The position numbers and the translations under genes are program-made. From positions 163,209,814 to 163,273,813 of the forward strand of contig JARDYH010000005.1 in the NCBI GenBank assembly GCA_029215795.1: 64,000 bases of DNA, read 5' to 3'. The notes under the pieces were generated by a model, which worked only from the letters and a program-made list of their open reading frames with translations, was not told where the DNA came from and did not search any database. Below are positions 1 through 11,440 of the stretch, in pieces. The DNA comes from Anniella stebbinsi. Its lineage: Eukaryota; Chordata; Lepidosauria; Squamata; Anniellidae. The number at the start of each line of letters is the position of its first letter. The first letter of the stretch is position 1.

Positions 1-556
1 GTTTGCTTAGGAACATTCACAAAGTTTGAGAGAGAGATTATGATTTAATATTGGTGATAAAGAATTGCTGGCAATTTCCCATGTTTTGGACTGTATTAAA
101 CAATTTAAGGTGCAATCCTAAACAAGTTTAGACCCCCCCCCCCAATGGTTGGGGCATGCTGGTAGTTGTAGGACCTTTTTATGTCTAAACATGGATGGGA
201 TTTTTATTTCTGTTCTCATATACAGTTGTACATGTATATGAGAAATGAATATTTGTTCTTTTAATTGTGAATAGCAGTTCACTTTATGTCATGTAATCGA
301 ATGGATGTTTCTTTAATGTTTTGTTTCTGTTTTAAAGACCTTGAGAGCAGCTTACCCAGTAATAAATAATTACAGACATCTCTTCCAAATTCATTAGATA
401 ACACACATGAATTCATCAGTTCTGATTAGGGCCTGTATGTAACAGCCTGGCCCACAACATTAAGAGCACAATCCTATGCATGTTTAGATAGAAAATAGTC
501 TTTCAACTCCAAGCTTGCCTCAACCAGCCATGTTATGGCTTATATAGCATCTAAGC
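1..556. other. AT-rich stretch without a gene
   Basis: No coding signal, splice-bounded exon or recognisable repeat was found. A C homopolymer lies near 131-142. The left flank of the hAT element that follows includes its 8-bp target duplication. Confidence 0.5.
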
Positions 557-872
557 TAGGCTGACCAGATAAAATCCTGGTCAGGGCTCCTGTAACTTTA
601 ACAGTTGTAGAAAAAAGGGAATTTCAGCGTCATTTGTATGCAATTAGTCCCTGGTGAAATTCCCTCTTCATCACAGCAGTTAAAGGTGCAGGGGCCCTGC
701 CTTCTTTTGTATATGGTCACTTTAGTATAGTGCATGTACCTTTAACTGTTGTGATGAAGAGGGAATTTCACCAGGAACTAATTGCATACAAATGACACTG
801 GCTGAAATTCCCTTTTCTCTACAACTGTTAAAGTTACAGGAGCCCTGACCTGGATTTTATCTGGTCACCCTA
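557..872. mobile_element. hAT-type MITE with 8-bp target-site duplication
   Basis: The ends are inverted repeats: TAGGCTGACCAGATAAAAT on the left against TAGGGTGACCAGATAAAAT read inward from the right, one mismatch in 19. The flanks 549-556 and 873-880 are both atctaagc, a perfect 8-bp duplication as hAT transposases make. The interior is also palindromic: the segment around 575-680 recurs inverted around 740-850. There is no coding capacity, so it is non-autonomous. A left-truncated relative lies at about 39236-39475. Confidence 0.85.
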
Positions 873-880
873 ATCTAAGC

Positions 881-3570
881 CCTTCTGGGGAGTCAGTTGG
901 TGTGGTTGCATTCAAAAGTTTTTTGAATAATAGAAATTTTATTGATTTTGATATGGCAAACCACTGCCAAAAGCAGAAAGGGTTAATCAACTTAGTAAGA
1001 ATGCCCCATGTGTTGGAGGGGGGTGGTTGGGGAGTAAGGTTGCTCTCTGAATACTATTTTTTTGTATTGTGGTTTAGTTGTATGTTAGATAAACATGGGA
1101 GAGTACAATAAAAATAATCTAAGGTTTTTATATGTTTTAGAAATTAGGGAGTGTCCCCTTTTCTTTTATGCAGTTACCAGCTGAATGGCGTGGATCTCAG
1201 CTTTTGTAATTATTACTGCTAAATTGATTATTTTATTAGTAGTATGTATTGTATATATGCATGTGTGTGTGTGTAGAACTACTATGGTATGGCATATTAT
1301 CCTAGGTATATATTAGGTCATATATTTTGTTTTTTGGGTTCCATGTCAGAACTCAACTATGATTTTGACCTTGTTTTAGTAAAGGCTGTAATGTTTATCT
1401 GTGTGTTTCTGAGATGTCAGTATTGTGAATATGTAGTACAGCTTATGTGAATATATTTTCCGGATCTCAGTTGTTATTGTTCTAACCAATGGTTGTAACA
1501 ATAACTAATTGTATTTGCTGATTCATACAGCCTAGGATTTGATATAGTTTTTGGTATTTGTGACTGCTAATTTATCGTATTCAGTTTGAGTGAGATGTTG
1601 GTATTCCTATTAAAATGTTATTTTGGGAGTATAAATATATTTCCTTTAACATCTTTTGTTTTAATGGTTTTGTAAGTATTTAAGGACAACAATGTTGGGT
1701 TGATTTTTGATGGTCAGTCGCCGGTACTTCGGTTCCAGCGTTTTGTTTTATTTTAATGCAACCCAAATGCGGCGTTGCTTTGCAGCCCGATATTCTATAA
1801 GGGTTAAACTCATCGAGTCCCTCTCTAGATAGGCTAGGACCAAGGTATGAGTGTTTGGGACGGGGAGGGAGTGGACAGTTGACATCATTTCCTGCTCCGC
1901 ACACCGTGGGAAATAACTGTTTGAATTTCCCATAGGATGGGAGGAGGGATTTTCATGTCTTTGGTGAGGGAAATCTGGTGAGTTAAACTTGAACAGCTTT
2001 TGGGGTGAAAGAAGAGATATAATTGGCGGAGGTCAGGATTCCTGCCCAATTCCCCATAATTAATGGAGGCGAGGCAAAGCGTTGAAAGGTATTATTATTG
2101 CTAAGGTTAAGAATAGACATTAACTGGGATCTGCAACAAAAACGTTGCAGTTTGGGCTACTCCTTTTCAGTGTGCCTGCCAACCAACCAGGGTACTCCAT
2201 TTCTCCCTCTCCTCTTTTGCTGTTTCCCTCCTCCCAAGGATACTCCATTCCAATTTCCCCTTCAAGGCACTTGTTATACAGCGGCCATTGAGCATGCCCA
2301 GTCATGCGTTGTTTCTGCTTTTTGGCTGTGTGATTCTTTTAGTTCCCACTCCTCCCGAAGAATTTTTGTACTTCTGCAAACGTTTGGGTTCCCCTAAACA
2401 CACTGATGCCTCCAGCTCGTTTCTCAGTGGCCCCATTTCGTTTCCATTGCCATCATAACTCATCCCCTGAGTTTGCGGCTAGTCTATATGATAGACTAGC
2501 TCTGCAATATATATGATAGACTAGCCCTGCAATACAGCTCTACAAAATATCGCCAGCGGCATTTGGAAACGTTGGCTTGTGTGGCTAACCAGTTGAAGGT
2601 TTGTCTCTTCTATGACCATAACAAGATCCAGAGTGATTTTGTTATTTTCGCTCTCCCTCCCCCCCCCCCCCAAATAAAAGACTTGAGATCACTATTTGCA
2701 AATCTGTAGGTGGCCAGTGGTAAGCCATTCTTCTCTCAGGCCCCTGTCCCCCCTACAAATCTGTATATGAGAATAATAATATTGACCTACCTTACATAAT
2801 AATAATAATAATAATACTGAGATAATGTTTGAGAAATTTGAATACCTTAAAGTGTACCTAAATGCTCAGTATTATTAGTAGCAGAAGCATATGTTAAAAT
2901 GTGAATGCCCTCTTATTTCAGATGAAATTAATGTGCAACAACTATCATCCTGGTTCAAAATGTATTCCCATAAATAAGATTTTGAAAAGTATGGGATGTG
3001 GTTGATCCCACTACTTATATGGTTTTAATTATGAGTTTGAATGGATGGCTGGTTATTCTGGGATCTGAGGAAGACTGAAGTACATACAAAAAAAATGTTT
3101 GTGGAGTTCGTATTGAAGTATTGATTGGTATAACCAGCTCCTATTTTTTCCAAGGATCATTATCTGCCCTTCACCACACAATAACTATGGCTTTTCAGCA
3201 TTAAAAGCAGAGTGAAATGTTTCACCCAGATTTCAGTGGAGCTACTCTACTCTAGAGTTTGGCACTGTATGGCAAGCTTCTGGTGATTAACTTGCCAGCT
3301 ATTCAAAAGGATAAAAAAAACAAGCCCTTTAGTTGGGATGTAGCGGTTGGGGAAATTGCTAGAAAATACATCTTTTCGATTCTCACCTATCCAGCGTTTC
3401 AATTATCAATCTAGTCTGTCTGCACATCCTCTCATTTTGTTAACTTTCCTCCTCACATCTCAATTGAGGGGGAATTTATTAAAAAAATTACGAGTGCATA
3501 TGTGTGCTTTATATTATCAGTGGAAGTAAATTGGATGATTCATATTTTTGGTCTGTTCTACATCTACTGA
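881..3570. other. Intergenic stretch, no gene recognised
   Basis: Short open frames here show no recognisable domains and look like chance. Visible details are a TG-rich run near 1261-1275, a short tandem repeat of atatgatagactagc near 2485-2525, a C run at about 2660-2671, an ATA-type microsatellite near 2800-2815, and a slightly more CpG-bearing patch around 1710-2060. None supports a gene call. Confidence 0.4.
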
Positions 3571-3574
3571 CATA

Positions 3575-3865
3575 CCCAGGAGGAGGTTATACCCAGGGGA
3601 CGAGGAAATCTGGGTTCAAGTCCCCGCTCAGTCATGGAAGCTCACTGGGTGACTTTGGGTCAGTCACAGACTGTCAACCCAAACTACCTCACAGGGTTGT
3701 TGTTCTAAGGATTGAGGATAAAATGGACAGGAGGAGGATTATTTATTTTATTTATTGCATTTCTATACCGCCCAATAGCCAAAGCTCTCTGGACAGTTTA
3801 TGTACACTGTCTTGGGGTTCCTTAAAGAGGGGGAAAAGGCAGGATATGAATATAATAAATAAATA
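3575..3865 (+). repeat. tRNA-headed/MIR-like SINE with L2-type tail
   Basis: A B-box-like gggttcaagtcc is followed by the SINE body (the section around tcactgggtgactttgg, then a section near cacagggttgttg and gataaaatgga). It ends in a LINE-derived tail with the tell-tale ctataccgcccaatagcc and a final ataaataaata run. The same family recurs reversed at 4775-4935, 25230-25400 and 42435-42605, and forward at 32450-32600. Confidence 0.7.
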
Positions 3866-3974
3866 ACGTTGGAGAGGCAGAGGGCATGTGAAACTGAGAA
3901 TGGAAGTAAAATACTTATGTGAAAATCAACAGCAATTTTGTCAATATTGGATTATTGATGATGTCATTGAACCC

Positions 3975-4110
3975 AGCTACAAACCCCATTTATTTATTTT
4001 ATTTAAAATATTTCTTGGCCAGCGTTCAGGGCAGACGCCCTCCCAAGGTAGCTTATAGCAATTATACACAGTGGGACTTCCAAGTAAACATGCACAGGAT
4101 TGTGCTTGAT
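3975..4110 (-). repeat. L2-like LINE tail, reversed
   Basis: A T-rich TTTATTTATT run leads into text resembling the reverse complement of a LINE 3' end (cccaaggtagcttatagcaa). The 120-bp fragment has no coding potential. Confidence 0.45.
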
Positions 4111-4218
4111 CTTCTATCGTTCTGTTGTCTTGCTAGAGGATTCAAAATGATTTCAAAGTTTTTGAGATGGGCTGTGATCCCTTTTCTGAACCCATTCCTT
4201 TCAACTTTGTCCCCACAG

Positions 4219-4263
4219 GTTGAACCTGAAAGAAGAGAGATGGCTACAACGCAACTAGTTCAG
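4219..4263 (+). other. Candidate 45-bp exon (weak)
   Basis: A pyrimidine-rich acceptor (tttgtccccacag) precedes 45 bp ending in CAG followed by a gtaggt donor. The segment contains an ATG that would open MATTQLVQ. It lies upstream of the dead KRAB exon on the same strand, so it could be a 5' exon of that gene, but phase matching with the next plausible exon (from about 5179) fails because a TGA would follow directly. Both may be chance splice-like signals. Confidence 0.18.
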
Positions 4264-4769
4264 GTAGGTGGGGCATTTATGGAGCACTGCTGCTGGGTTT
4301 GTGCTGAGGAAGATTGAGCTCAGAAAAAGCACAGAGTGATCAACGCGCCCCTTTCTCTCGGCTGTTCCTAAAACGAGTAGGCAGATCTCCAAGGAATTGC
4401 ATCATTAAAGCCTCTATTCAACCAATCTATCTCTCTTCCACTGGAGCTCAGCAGAACAAAATATGCCTGACTTAATCAACAGATTCAAGAAGGCAGCATC
4501 CAAGGCCCACTCAAAGTCCTCCCCCAAATCAAATGGAGGGTTCCAATAAGTTCAGTGGCCTAGTACCAGAATCTTGTAGAAATACACAACACACTTTGCC
4601 ACCTCCAGTCTGATTTGAACCATTTAGGTTACGCATTTCATTTTCCTCTCAAACATCGCTGCTTAAAATTTGTTTTTGTAAAGACTCTGTACAGCTGTGT
4701 GTATAATGTGTGTAAAATATAGTTGCACACCCTGTAGGATAACACTTTTTAAAAAGTATTTTATTATGT

Positions 4770-4940
4770 TTATAATAAACATTATAAACACACACACACA
4801 CACACACATTTTACCCTCAACAACTCTGTGGGGTAGGTTAGGCTGAAAGAGACTGGTTGGACCAAGGTCCCCCAGTGAGCTTCATGGCTGAGTAGGGATT
4901 TGAACTCAGATCTCCCTGGTTCTGATCAGGCACCCTGACC
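4770..4940 (-). repeat. MIR-like SINE, reversed, with (CA)n
   Basis: A CA-dinucleotide run (about 4790-4810) adjoins the reverse complement of the SINE body. The landmarks are cctcaacaactctgtgggg, cccagtgagcttcatggctg and the reversed B-box-like gggatttgaactcagat. Confidence 0.65.
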
Positions 4941-4959
4941 AAGCCTTTTGCACCCTGGT

Positions 4960-5085
4960 ACTTTCCTATGTTTTGGACTACAACTCCTAGGCTTCCTGAC
5001 CATTGGTCATGCTGCCTGGGGCTGATGGGAATTGCAGTTCAAAACCTCTGGAAGGCATCAGGTTGGAGAAGGCTGCTGTAACCAC
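4960..5085. repeat. Short foldback repeat (family FB)
   Basis: The arm gactacaactcctaggcttc pairs with gctgatgggaattgcagttc; between them is the cattggtcatgctgcctggg core. The same family recurs about 18 times in this window, for instance at 7480-7565, 9590-9720, 22360-22470, 31680-31770, 40950-41065 and 62790-62880. It looks like a small non-autonomous DNA element. Confidence 0.65.
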
Positions 5086-6044
5086 TGCATCTGATGAAAC
5101 GGACTGTGACTCATGAGAGCTTATTATAAACGTGTTAATCTTTCAGGTGCCTCAAGGCTCACTGTTGTTTTTTTGCAGTGACTAACATGGACATTCCTCC
5201 AGAAAATGAGGATATTTATGGGATTCCGGTGCCTCCCCTGGCTACTCTCTTTATGGCAGAAAGGTTTGTGGAACCTTTTCTCTTACATATGGGTTCATCA
5301 TACTCTCCGTCCCCTTGCACTTGGTGGGGTTGAAAAAATGCACAGTGTGACGGGAGACATAGCGGAAACCATTTGAAAGGACCAAGTTTCCTGCAGGTGG
5401 CTAGAAAGATACCTTTTATGCTGAAAATGGTAGTGTGAATCAACCCTGTAGCTGCAGTTTTTTAGTTTCCTGATAGTTTTTAGCCCTATTCAGGCAATTG
5501 GGAAACTGTGTACACTAAACGCAGGAGGAGGGGGAAACCCTGCGCCCTCCTCCTGTGCGTCTGTTGGCCTCCACTCACTGAGGGCAACTTTCTGAAGGGG
5601 AGAGCCTCCAGTTTCCCAGGGGGTTCTCCATGTGGCTTTGAATGCTGATTTGGCATACACAGTTTCTAAATGCCTGATTAGGGCTTTTGTGCTGCATAGT
5701 CCGCACGTGTGCTTCATGTGTTTACTAAGCACTCAATAAACGACAGCGGAATTCATGAACTGGTTCCATTGAAGAGCGTCATGTCTGAGGGTGAGATGGG
5801 ATCTTGTGGCTGTGGTGTTCAATCTGCAAAGGCCCATTTACACATGCAAGTTGTAGTGATGAGGCAGCTACCAAGGGTCTAACATGCATGTCTGAATCAA
5901 CCCTTTGTTCTTCCTGGTTGGCTCCTGCTCTTTCCTGCTTGTGACTTTCTTTATCACACTCACCTGATCGTTATTGTGTGGAGTGGGACTGTGTTCTATA
6001 TGGCAATGGAATCAGGTTGCCCAGTTTTTGTTTTGTTTTTCCAG

Positions 6045-6171
6045 ATGTGAGTGAACTTTGAAGATGTGGCTGTGTATTTCACAAAGGCCTAATGGGCTAT
6101 TTTAGATCCAGTCCAAAAAACTTTGTACAGTGATATCATGGAGGAGAATTTCAACAACATGGCTTTTCTGA
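6045..6171 (+). pseudogene. KRAB-A box exon, inactivated
   Basis: The exon is 127 bp, the usual KRAB-A length. It is bounded by a ttttccag acceptor and a gtaagt donor. In the KRAB frame it reads VNFEDVAVYFT, then KA, a stop, then WAILDPVQKTLYSDIMEENF and NNMAFL. This matches the KRAB-A core (FEDVAV, W.LLDP.Q..LY.DVM.EN) that recruits KAP1/TRIM28 in functional KRAB zinc-finger proteins. Two stops lie in frame: TAA at 6090-6092 in the E.W position and TGA at 6048-6050 just before the box. The fingers it may once have preceded lie on the same strand at 9100 and further right. I infer a decayed KRAB-zinc-finger gene; sequencing error is unlikely to explain two stops. Confidence 0.8.
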
Positions 6172-6264
6172 GTAAGTAGAAAATCCTGTTTGGTTGAGAG
6201 GCAAGGTGCTCTGAAGCAGCCGTGTTAGTCTTGCCCATTCACTTAGCTATTAAGAGCATATGTC

Positions 6265-6694
6265 TCTGACATTTGAAAGCTCTGCATTGCCTGCTAGCGA
6301 GCTACTGGGCCCATTCAAGGTGTTAATACTAGTGTACAAAGCCTTAAATGCCTCAGGACCCAGATATGTGAAAGACCATCTTCCCCAGTTCCAACCAACA
6401 TAGGAATTATTATCAGTCATGGAGGTCTTGTTTGTAGCACCCTTGAGGAATGTGGCCTTCCGAGTTGTGGCACCCCTCTAGTAGAGACTAGGGTGTCCCA
6501 ATAATGTCATTCAGGCTCAAGCCAAAGACGTATTTATTTGGGGTCTTAAGCAAATGTTTTATCTGTTTTAGTGATAGCTTTATTGTATTTTATTATGTAT
6601 ATGTTATTTTAAAGTTAAGATTTTAATGGTGTTTATATGTTGTACTGTTTTATATGGGTTGTTAGCAGCCTTGGGCACCTTGTGAGGAAGGGTG

Positions 6695-6725
<31 letters not shown>

Positions 6726-6735
6726 AATAAAGATG
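6265..6735 (+). mobile_element. L2 LINE 3' end, degenerate
   Basis: The text around ctgcattgcctgctagcgag and gtactagtgtacaaagcctt decays from the L2 signature LHWLPV..R..FKVLVL.YKAL, seen better preserved at 48246-48785. A 3' UTR-like run follows, ending in a (ATG)n microsatellite (about 6696-6727) and ataataaa. Confidence 0.55.
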
Positions 6736-6739
6736 CTGT

Positions 6740-7460
6740 TTATAGAATCCAATCCTCTTATATATTATTTATTTTATTTCTGTCCCACATTTCCACCAAA
6801 AACGATGCTCATGGGGGCTGACAATAATAAAATACAGAGTAAAATAAAACCTTAGATTAAAGCGTAGCAAAAAGACAAATCAATTAAAAGAACAATTAAA
6901 AATAAAAGAATAAAACAGCACCCAATCCCACAGAACAGCTAACGTGCCAAAGACCTGCCTAACTAAAATCATATTTGCCTGCTGGCGGAAGAACAACAGA
7001 GACGGAGCCTGGGAGGGGACCTGAGGAGTAGCCTCCCTCAGCAGGGGCTTCTAGAGCCTGGGAGTGGCCCCTGGGAAGGCCCTCTGTTGTGTTCCCACCA
7101 AACGTGCCCCCGATGGCAGTGGAACAAGAGAAGGGTCTCCCCTGGAGATTATAAAACTTGGGGATTTAGCCCAATGTTGTCTTCTCTGAGTGGCAACACC
7201 GTGCCAGGGTCTTTCCCATAAGCTGCTACCTGGCCATTTAGAGATGCTGGGGACTGAACCTGGGATGTTCTGCATAAAAAACAGGTGCTGTACCTCTGAG
7301 TTACAGCCATTCCCATGTCACACACATTCTTCTATAAACTCAGTTATGAGACCTTGCCAGACATCGTAGTTTTCTTGGTTAGTCCACACACCCATTGCTA
7401 ATTCTCCAGGTAATATCACTCCAGCAACTGCTCCCATTAGCAGTGAATCAGTTTATGCCA
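6740..7460 (-). repeat. LINE-tail-derived repeat, reversed
   Basis: The stretch begins with tatttattttatttctgtcc, like a reversed LINE tail, and passes into A-rich remnants. It then enters a GC-richer part (about 6985-7170) whose ggaaggccctctg wording also occurs at 22840-22860. A SINE-like reversed fragment (gactgaacctgggatgttct) ends near 7305. No gene is visible. Confidence 0.4.
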
Positions 7461-8079
7461 GGGATGGGCAGAAGGTAGATCCCCAGATGCTTTGGACTTC
7501 CAACACCCAGAAGCCCCTGCCCTCATGGCCAGTGGTCAGGAATGCTGGGAGTTGTAGTCCAACTGGTGATCTTTTTGTCCTCCGGTAATTTATACTGACT
7601 GTTACACCTTCCCCCAACCCCCTTTAACCTTAGGCTGCAAGTCTTCATCACGAGACCACGGTACCTGCTTTGTCTTGTACATCTGGTCTGGTGCCAAACC
7701 AAAGATCTTAGAAGTGTCCACCTGGACATGTCCTATCTTACTCTGGTCATTTCCATTAATGCTGAATTCTTACCTACCTCACTAGTCTTGACCTCCCGAA
7801 GTGGGATTGCCAGTTCTCAAACCAGACCTGATCTCCTGGCTGGAGCAGGAAGAAGAGCCCTGGATTCTAGTTCCCCGTGAATTGGATGGAGGGAAGATTT
7901 GGGACTCTGGGCCAGGTGAGAAATTAGATAAACCAACTTACAAAGAAGCTGTTGGGGATTGCATAATGTTCCGGAAACACACAAACACACACACCTCTTC
8001 CTTTTCCAGCCACCCACCTTTAAATTCCACCTGATGGACCAGATACCACTAATAAGGGGTTATGCTGTTTCTAAAAGTG

Positions 8080-8470
8080 TTTCTTAAGACCTAAGAAGAG
8101 CTATGCTGAATTAGATCAAGTGCCCATCTAGTCCAGTACTCTATTCACACCGTGGCCAACCAGCTGTTGGCCAGGAACCCACAGCAGTACATGGGTGCAA
8201 TAGCACCCTTCCGCCCATGTTCCTCAGCAACTGGTGTATGTTAGTGGAGGGAGCACATAGCCATCAGGACTAGTAGCCATTGATAGCCTTCTTCTCCAGG
8301 AATTTGTCCAACCCCCTTTTAAAGCCATCCAAACTGGTGGCCATCATTACATCTTGTGGTAGTGAATTCCATAGTTTAACTGTGCGCTGTGTGAAGAAGT
8401 CCTTCCTTTTATCTGTCTTGAATCTCCCACCAATCAGCCCAAGACGTGGGGAGCAGCTGTCATTCACAGT
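8080..8470 (-). mobile_element. CR1 LINE 3' end
   Basis: Read on the minus strand, the end of the CR1 reverse transcriptase is open and recognisable: SPRLGLIGGRFKTDKRKDFF, TQRTVKLWNSLPQDVM, then DGFKRGLDKFLEKKAINGY. The 3' UTR continues to lower coordinates with the usual gtactctattcacaccgtgg wording. This is a 5'-truncated copy of the commonest sauropsid LINE family. No target duplication is evident. Confidence 0.88.
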
Positions 8471-8599
8471 AGACGGTACTGTGCTGGGTGGACCAATGGT
8501 CAGACTCTGCTTAAGACAGCTTATGTTGTATTTGTTCAGTAAGTCAGATCAAGAAAATGCCAGTTGGGAAAAAAAGGAAGCCTTGCAGCCCTCCGAAAC

Positions 8600-8800
8600 C
8601 GTAAGAGAAAGATAAGTATCATCGGAAGCTGCCTTATAATAGGTCAGATTATTTGTCTGTTTAACCCAGTATTGCCTGCTCTGACTGGCAGCAGTTCATC
8701 AAAGTCTCAGCCAGGGAGCAGGCTTCCTTACTCACTGGGGATGCAGAATCCTGGACCTTCCGTGTGGAAAGCATGTGCTCTACCACTGTTCTATGATCCC
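8600..8800 (-). repeat. tRNA-Ala-like SINE, reversed
   Basis: The reverse complement carries a damaged polymerase III head near 8760-8790 (tggtagagcacatgctttcc) and a body that corresponds to the complete forward copies at 20555-20745 and 37715-37905. Confidence 0.6.
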
Positions 8801-9099
8801 TCCCAAAATCTCTACAGTACAGGTCTCTCTTCCTTCACCAACCCAGGGCTTTTCCGGGACAGATTTCATAACCTCATTGGGGAGGCAATTCCTAAGCTTT
8901 GGGGCCATGACTGTAAAGGCCCTGTTTCCAACCGTTAGGACAGGATGGGGCTAATTGGGGCTTAACTGTACAGTTATAATGCTAATTTACCTCAGAGTTG
9001 CTTTGTGTTGTTTCCCCACTTCCTCAAATCTCTCTTCCCTCTTCATTAGGTTAACATTAGGTTAACTCTTTCCTGTTTTGTTGCATTGCCTCTTAACAG

Positions 9100-9497
9100 G
9101 CGACTTGAGGAAAAGATACATGTGTCTGGAATGTGAGATGGAGGGCTTGAGAGACACCAGAGAGTTCATGCGGGAGAGAAACCTTTCGAATGCCAGGATT
9201 GTGGTAAAAGCTTTTATGACAATGGGAGCCTGTGGAGACACCAGAGGACCCACAAAGAGGAGAAACCATACCCATGCCCGGAGTGTGGCAAATGTTTTAA
9301 TATCAAGTCGAACCTCGCGAGGCACCAGATCCTCCACAAAGAAGCCCAGCCCTTCCAGTGTGCCGACTGCGGGAAGCAGTTCAGCAGAAAGGGATGCTTC
9401 CTGAAACACGCCGGCGAGAAGCCCTATGAGTGTGCTGTGTGCGGCAAAGTGTTCTGCAAGAGGGGAGGCCTCGTCAGGCATCGGAAATTCCACCCAG
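9100..9497 (+). pseudogene. C2H2 zinc-finger exon, frame broken
   Basis: A cttaacag acceptor opens into DLRKRYMCLECE, the usual lead-in of this zinc-finger family. A frameshift follows within the first finger. The next frame then reads continuously: HQRVHAGEKPFECQDCGKSF, YPCPECGKCF, FQCADCGKQF and YECAVCGKVF fingers with TGEKP-type linkers. The fourth finger has lost four residues around its second histidine (FLKH runs straight into AGEKPYEC), so it cannot close normally. The end at CACCCAG before gtcagt could be a donor; otherwise the frame runs about 60 codons into a foldback repeat. The likely ancestral role is sequence-specific DNA binding downstream of a KRAB box. Confidence 0.8.
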
Positions 9498-9589
9498 GTC
9501 AGTGGTGCAACAGGTGTCTCTGGAGAGTGGCCAGAAATTCTTCAGAAATTGTTTGTTTGGCAGCTTTGCAACTTCTGCTAATGCAGCCT

Positions 9590-9720
9590 TTCCCAACCTT
9601 GGGTCTCCAGATGTTCTTGGACTCTAACTCCCATCATTCCTGGCCAGCAGGACCAATGATCAGGGATAAGGGGAGTTAAAATCCAGTAGCATCTGGTGTC
9701 CCAAAGTTGAGAGAGGCTGC
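9590..9720. repeat. Short foldback repeat (FB family)
   Basis: The arms are actctaactcccatcattcc and ggggagttaaaatccag, with the agcagcctttcccaacctt lead-in typical of the family. It terminates the reading frame that runs out of the neighbouring zinc-finger exon. Confidence 0.55.
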
Positions 9721-10740
9721 ACTAGTGGATAGGACTACATGTACTTGAAATATGTACTGGAGAGAGATGAGGAGGGAGGGGTGAGGGAAGACAGGGCCAT
9801 TTCACCAGCCTTGCTGAAAGACTACATAATTTTTTTCCTCTTCCTTCCCCATTCCCTTTTCCTTGTTTGCTATGTCTTTTTGAGTCATGTGGCTTCAGGC
9901 AGGGAGCGTCTTGTTTTGCTGACTGCATATGGGCCACCCCAGGAGCATTTCTGAATGAGTATTAAAAATACTTAAAATAAATAAAATTAATACTTGGCAC
10001 TTTCTAAATTCAGAAACCTGTGTCCAGACAGGCTGGAAAATTTTGCAGTCTGTATAAATGTTGTTGATGCTATAGAGTCATCAATGTGTGTGGTCTTTTA
10101 AAGAGTAAAAACTGATGGGTCCCTGCTCCTAGGAGGTTACAACCTTACGATTCAACACAGGAAAGTACTGATGAATAGGAGCAGGGGTAAATGGGGAGAG
10201 AATATGTGTTTTTCTTGTCAAGCATACTTAGCTTTGCTTACACGCCTGTAGGAGACACTGGGAAAGTGGGGGGTTGTGCCAAAAGCTTCACAGAAAAGGT
10301 GGGTTTTAACAAGGGATTTGAAGGAAATAAGAGAGATGGCATCACAGAAGTGTTATGTGAGGTAATTCTAAGCAAGGGAGAAAAATGGAGTTGTTAAGAA
10401 TGCAAAAACAAATTGTATCCATCCTTTAGTACCTGCTCCCTCGGAAATAAATCCGACTCTTGGGGAAGTTCAGAAGAGGTGATGGCCTCCTAGCACTGAC
10501 TTTCCCCTCTCTCCCCAACCCCCTGCCCCATCATGCTCCAGAGGGAATCCCCATTTTATAATTTTTTTAAAAAAATGAAGCTGCTTTTAGGGCCTCTGGT
10601 TTTAACGGGTGGCCTTTGGTTCTTGGCTTTCTTCCTGACAAGATGGGCAGGTGAAACTGTGAAGAGCTCTGTACCCCATTATGTGCTGCACCTCGTCCTC
10701 ATAGATTTCTCCCTCATAGGATCCTTGCCAGTGAGTTCAT
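9720..10740. other. No gene recognised
   Basis: Short open frames occur here without domains. The ggtgggttttaacaagggatt text at about 10295-10320 resembles LINE-tail-linked repeat sequence found elsewhere in reptiles. Nothing else can be supported. Confidence 0.35.
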
Positions 10741-10744
10741 ACTG

Positions 10745-10935
10745 CCTGTTGATTTATGTATTTATTTATTTTTGCATTTCTATACCGCCCAATAGCTGAA
10801 GCTTTCTGAGCGGTTTACAAAACTTAAAATCATGAAAACCATTAAAAATATAAAACAAACAACAGTGTAAAAACATAATATAAAATACAAGATAAAGGCA
10901 CAACCAGGATAAAACCAACTTTCCTCAGAATTTTA
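10745..10935 (-). repeat. LINE tail, reversed
   Basis: The run tatttatttatttttgcatt, followed by ctataccgcccaatagctga and then A-rich remnants, is the reverse complement of the LINE 3' end that appears forward at 48905-48985. Confidence 0.65.
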
Positions 10936-10969
10936 ACTGTTCATGTACCAAAGTGTCCTGCATAACAAA

Positions 10970-11306
10970 AAAAAAAATCTTAATTATACATACTTGAACA
11001 GATTTGGGGGGGGGGGGGGGAATTACCTCAGGTACTCTGGTAGTCTCCCATCCTGGCCCTGGATAGACTCAAACCTGCTTAGCTCCAGTAACGTTGCTAC
11101 ATCATGTGCCTTTAAGACCATGTCATTGGAGATAGGGTGTTGTATCCAGTGTTAGTCCAATTTCAATGCGTCTACTCCAAATAGGACTAACATTGGATAC
11201 TGCCCATAATGTAAATCTCCTCATGGAAGTGTTGTGAAGGAATGGTATATGTGAAATGATTTAATAAGTAAAAGTAATATTTTTTCTGCTCTTCGTTACA
11301 ACACAG
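10970..11306 (+). repeat. Zinc-finger upstream segment, paralogous to 28130-28617
   Basis: This intron-like sequence matches the segment upstream of the zinc-finger exon at 28618. It shares the aatcttaattatacatactt start, a long G run and the tggactcagacctgcttagc wording, down to the shared ttcgttacaacacag acceptor. It lacks the (TA)n-containing portion found at 28190-28335. A G homopolymer lies at about 11005-11020. Confidence 0.8.
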
Positions 11307-11440
11307 ATGACTTGAGGGAAAAGTTTTCATGTCCAGAATGTGGGAAGAGTTTTCACAAGAAAGCCAACATGCGGAGACACCAGAAAAGCCACACAACAGA
11401 GAGGCCCTTTGGGTGCCAGGACTGTGGGAAAATGTTCAAA
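11307..11440 (+). pseudogene. C2H2 zinc-finger exon, truncated by rearrangement
   Basis: After the acacag acceptor the frame reads DDLREKF, one complete finger (SCPECGKSFHKKANMRRHQK then SH), a TTERPF linker and the first half of a second finger (GCQDCGKMFK). At 11440 homology to its paralogue at 28618 stops abruptly and antisense Harbinger transposase sequence begins. The reading frame stays open for about 50 chimeric codons, to 11590. One and a half fingers are too few for stable DNA recognition, so I regard it as dead. Confidence 0.85.

Noticed and set aside
4455..4552. Short open stretch MPDLINRFKKAASKAHSKSS
   Set aside because: It begins inside unannotated sequence, lacks splice or Kozak support and has no recognisable domain.
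5179..5250. Exon starting after tttttttgcag with MDIPPENEDIYGIP
   Set aside because: The acceptor is good, but a TGA follows directly in one phase, no donor fits and the frame does not join the KRAB exon.
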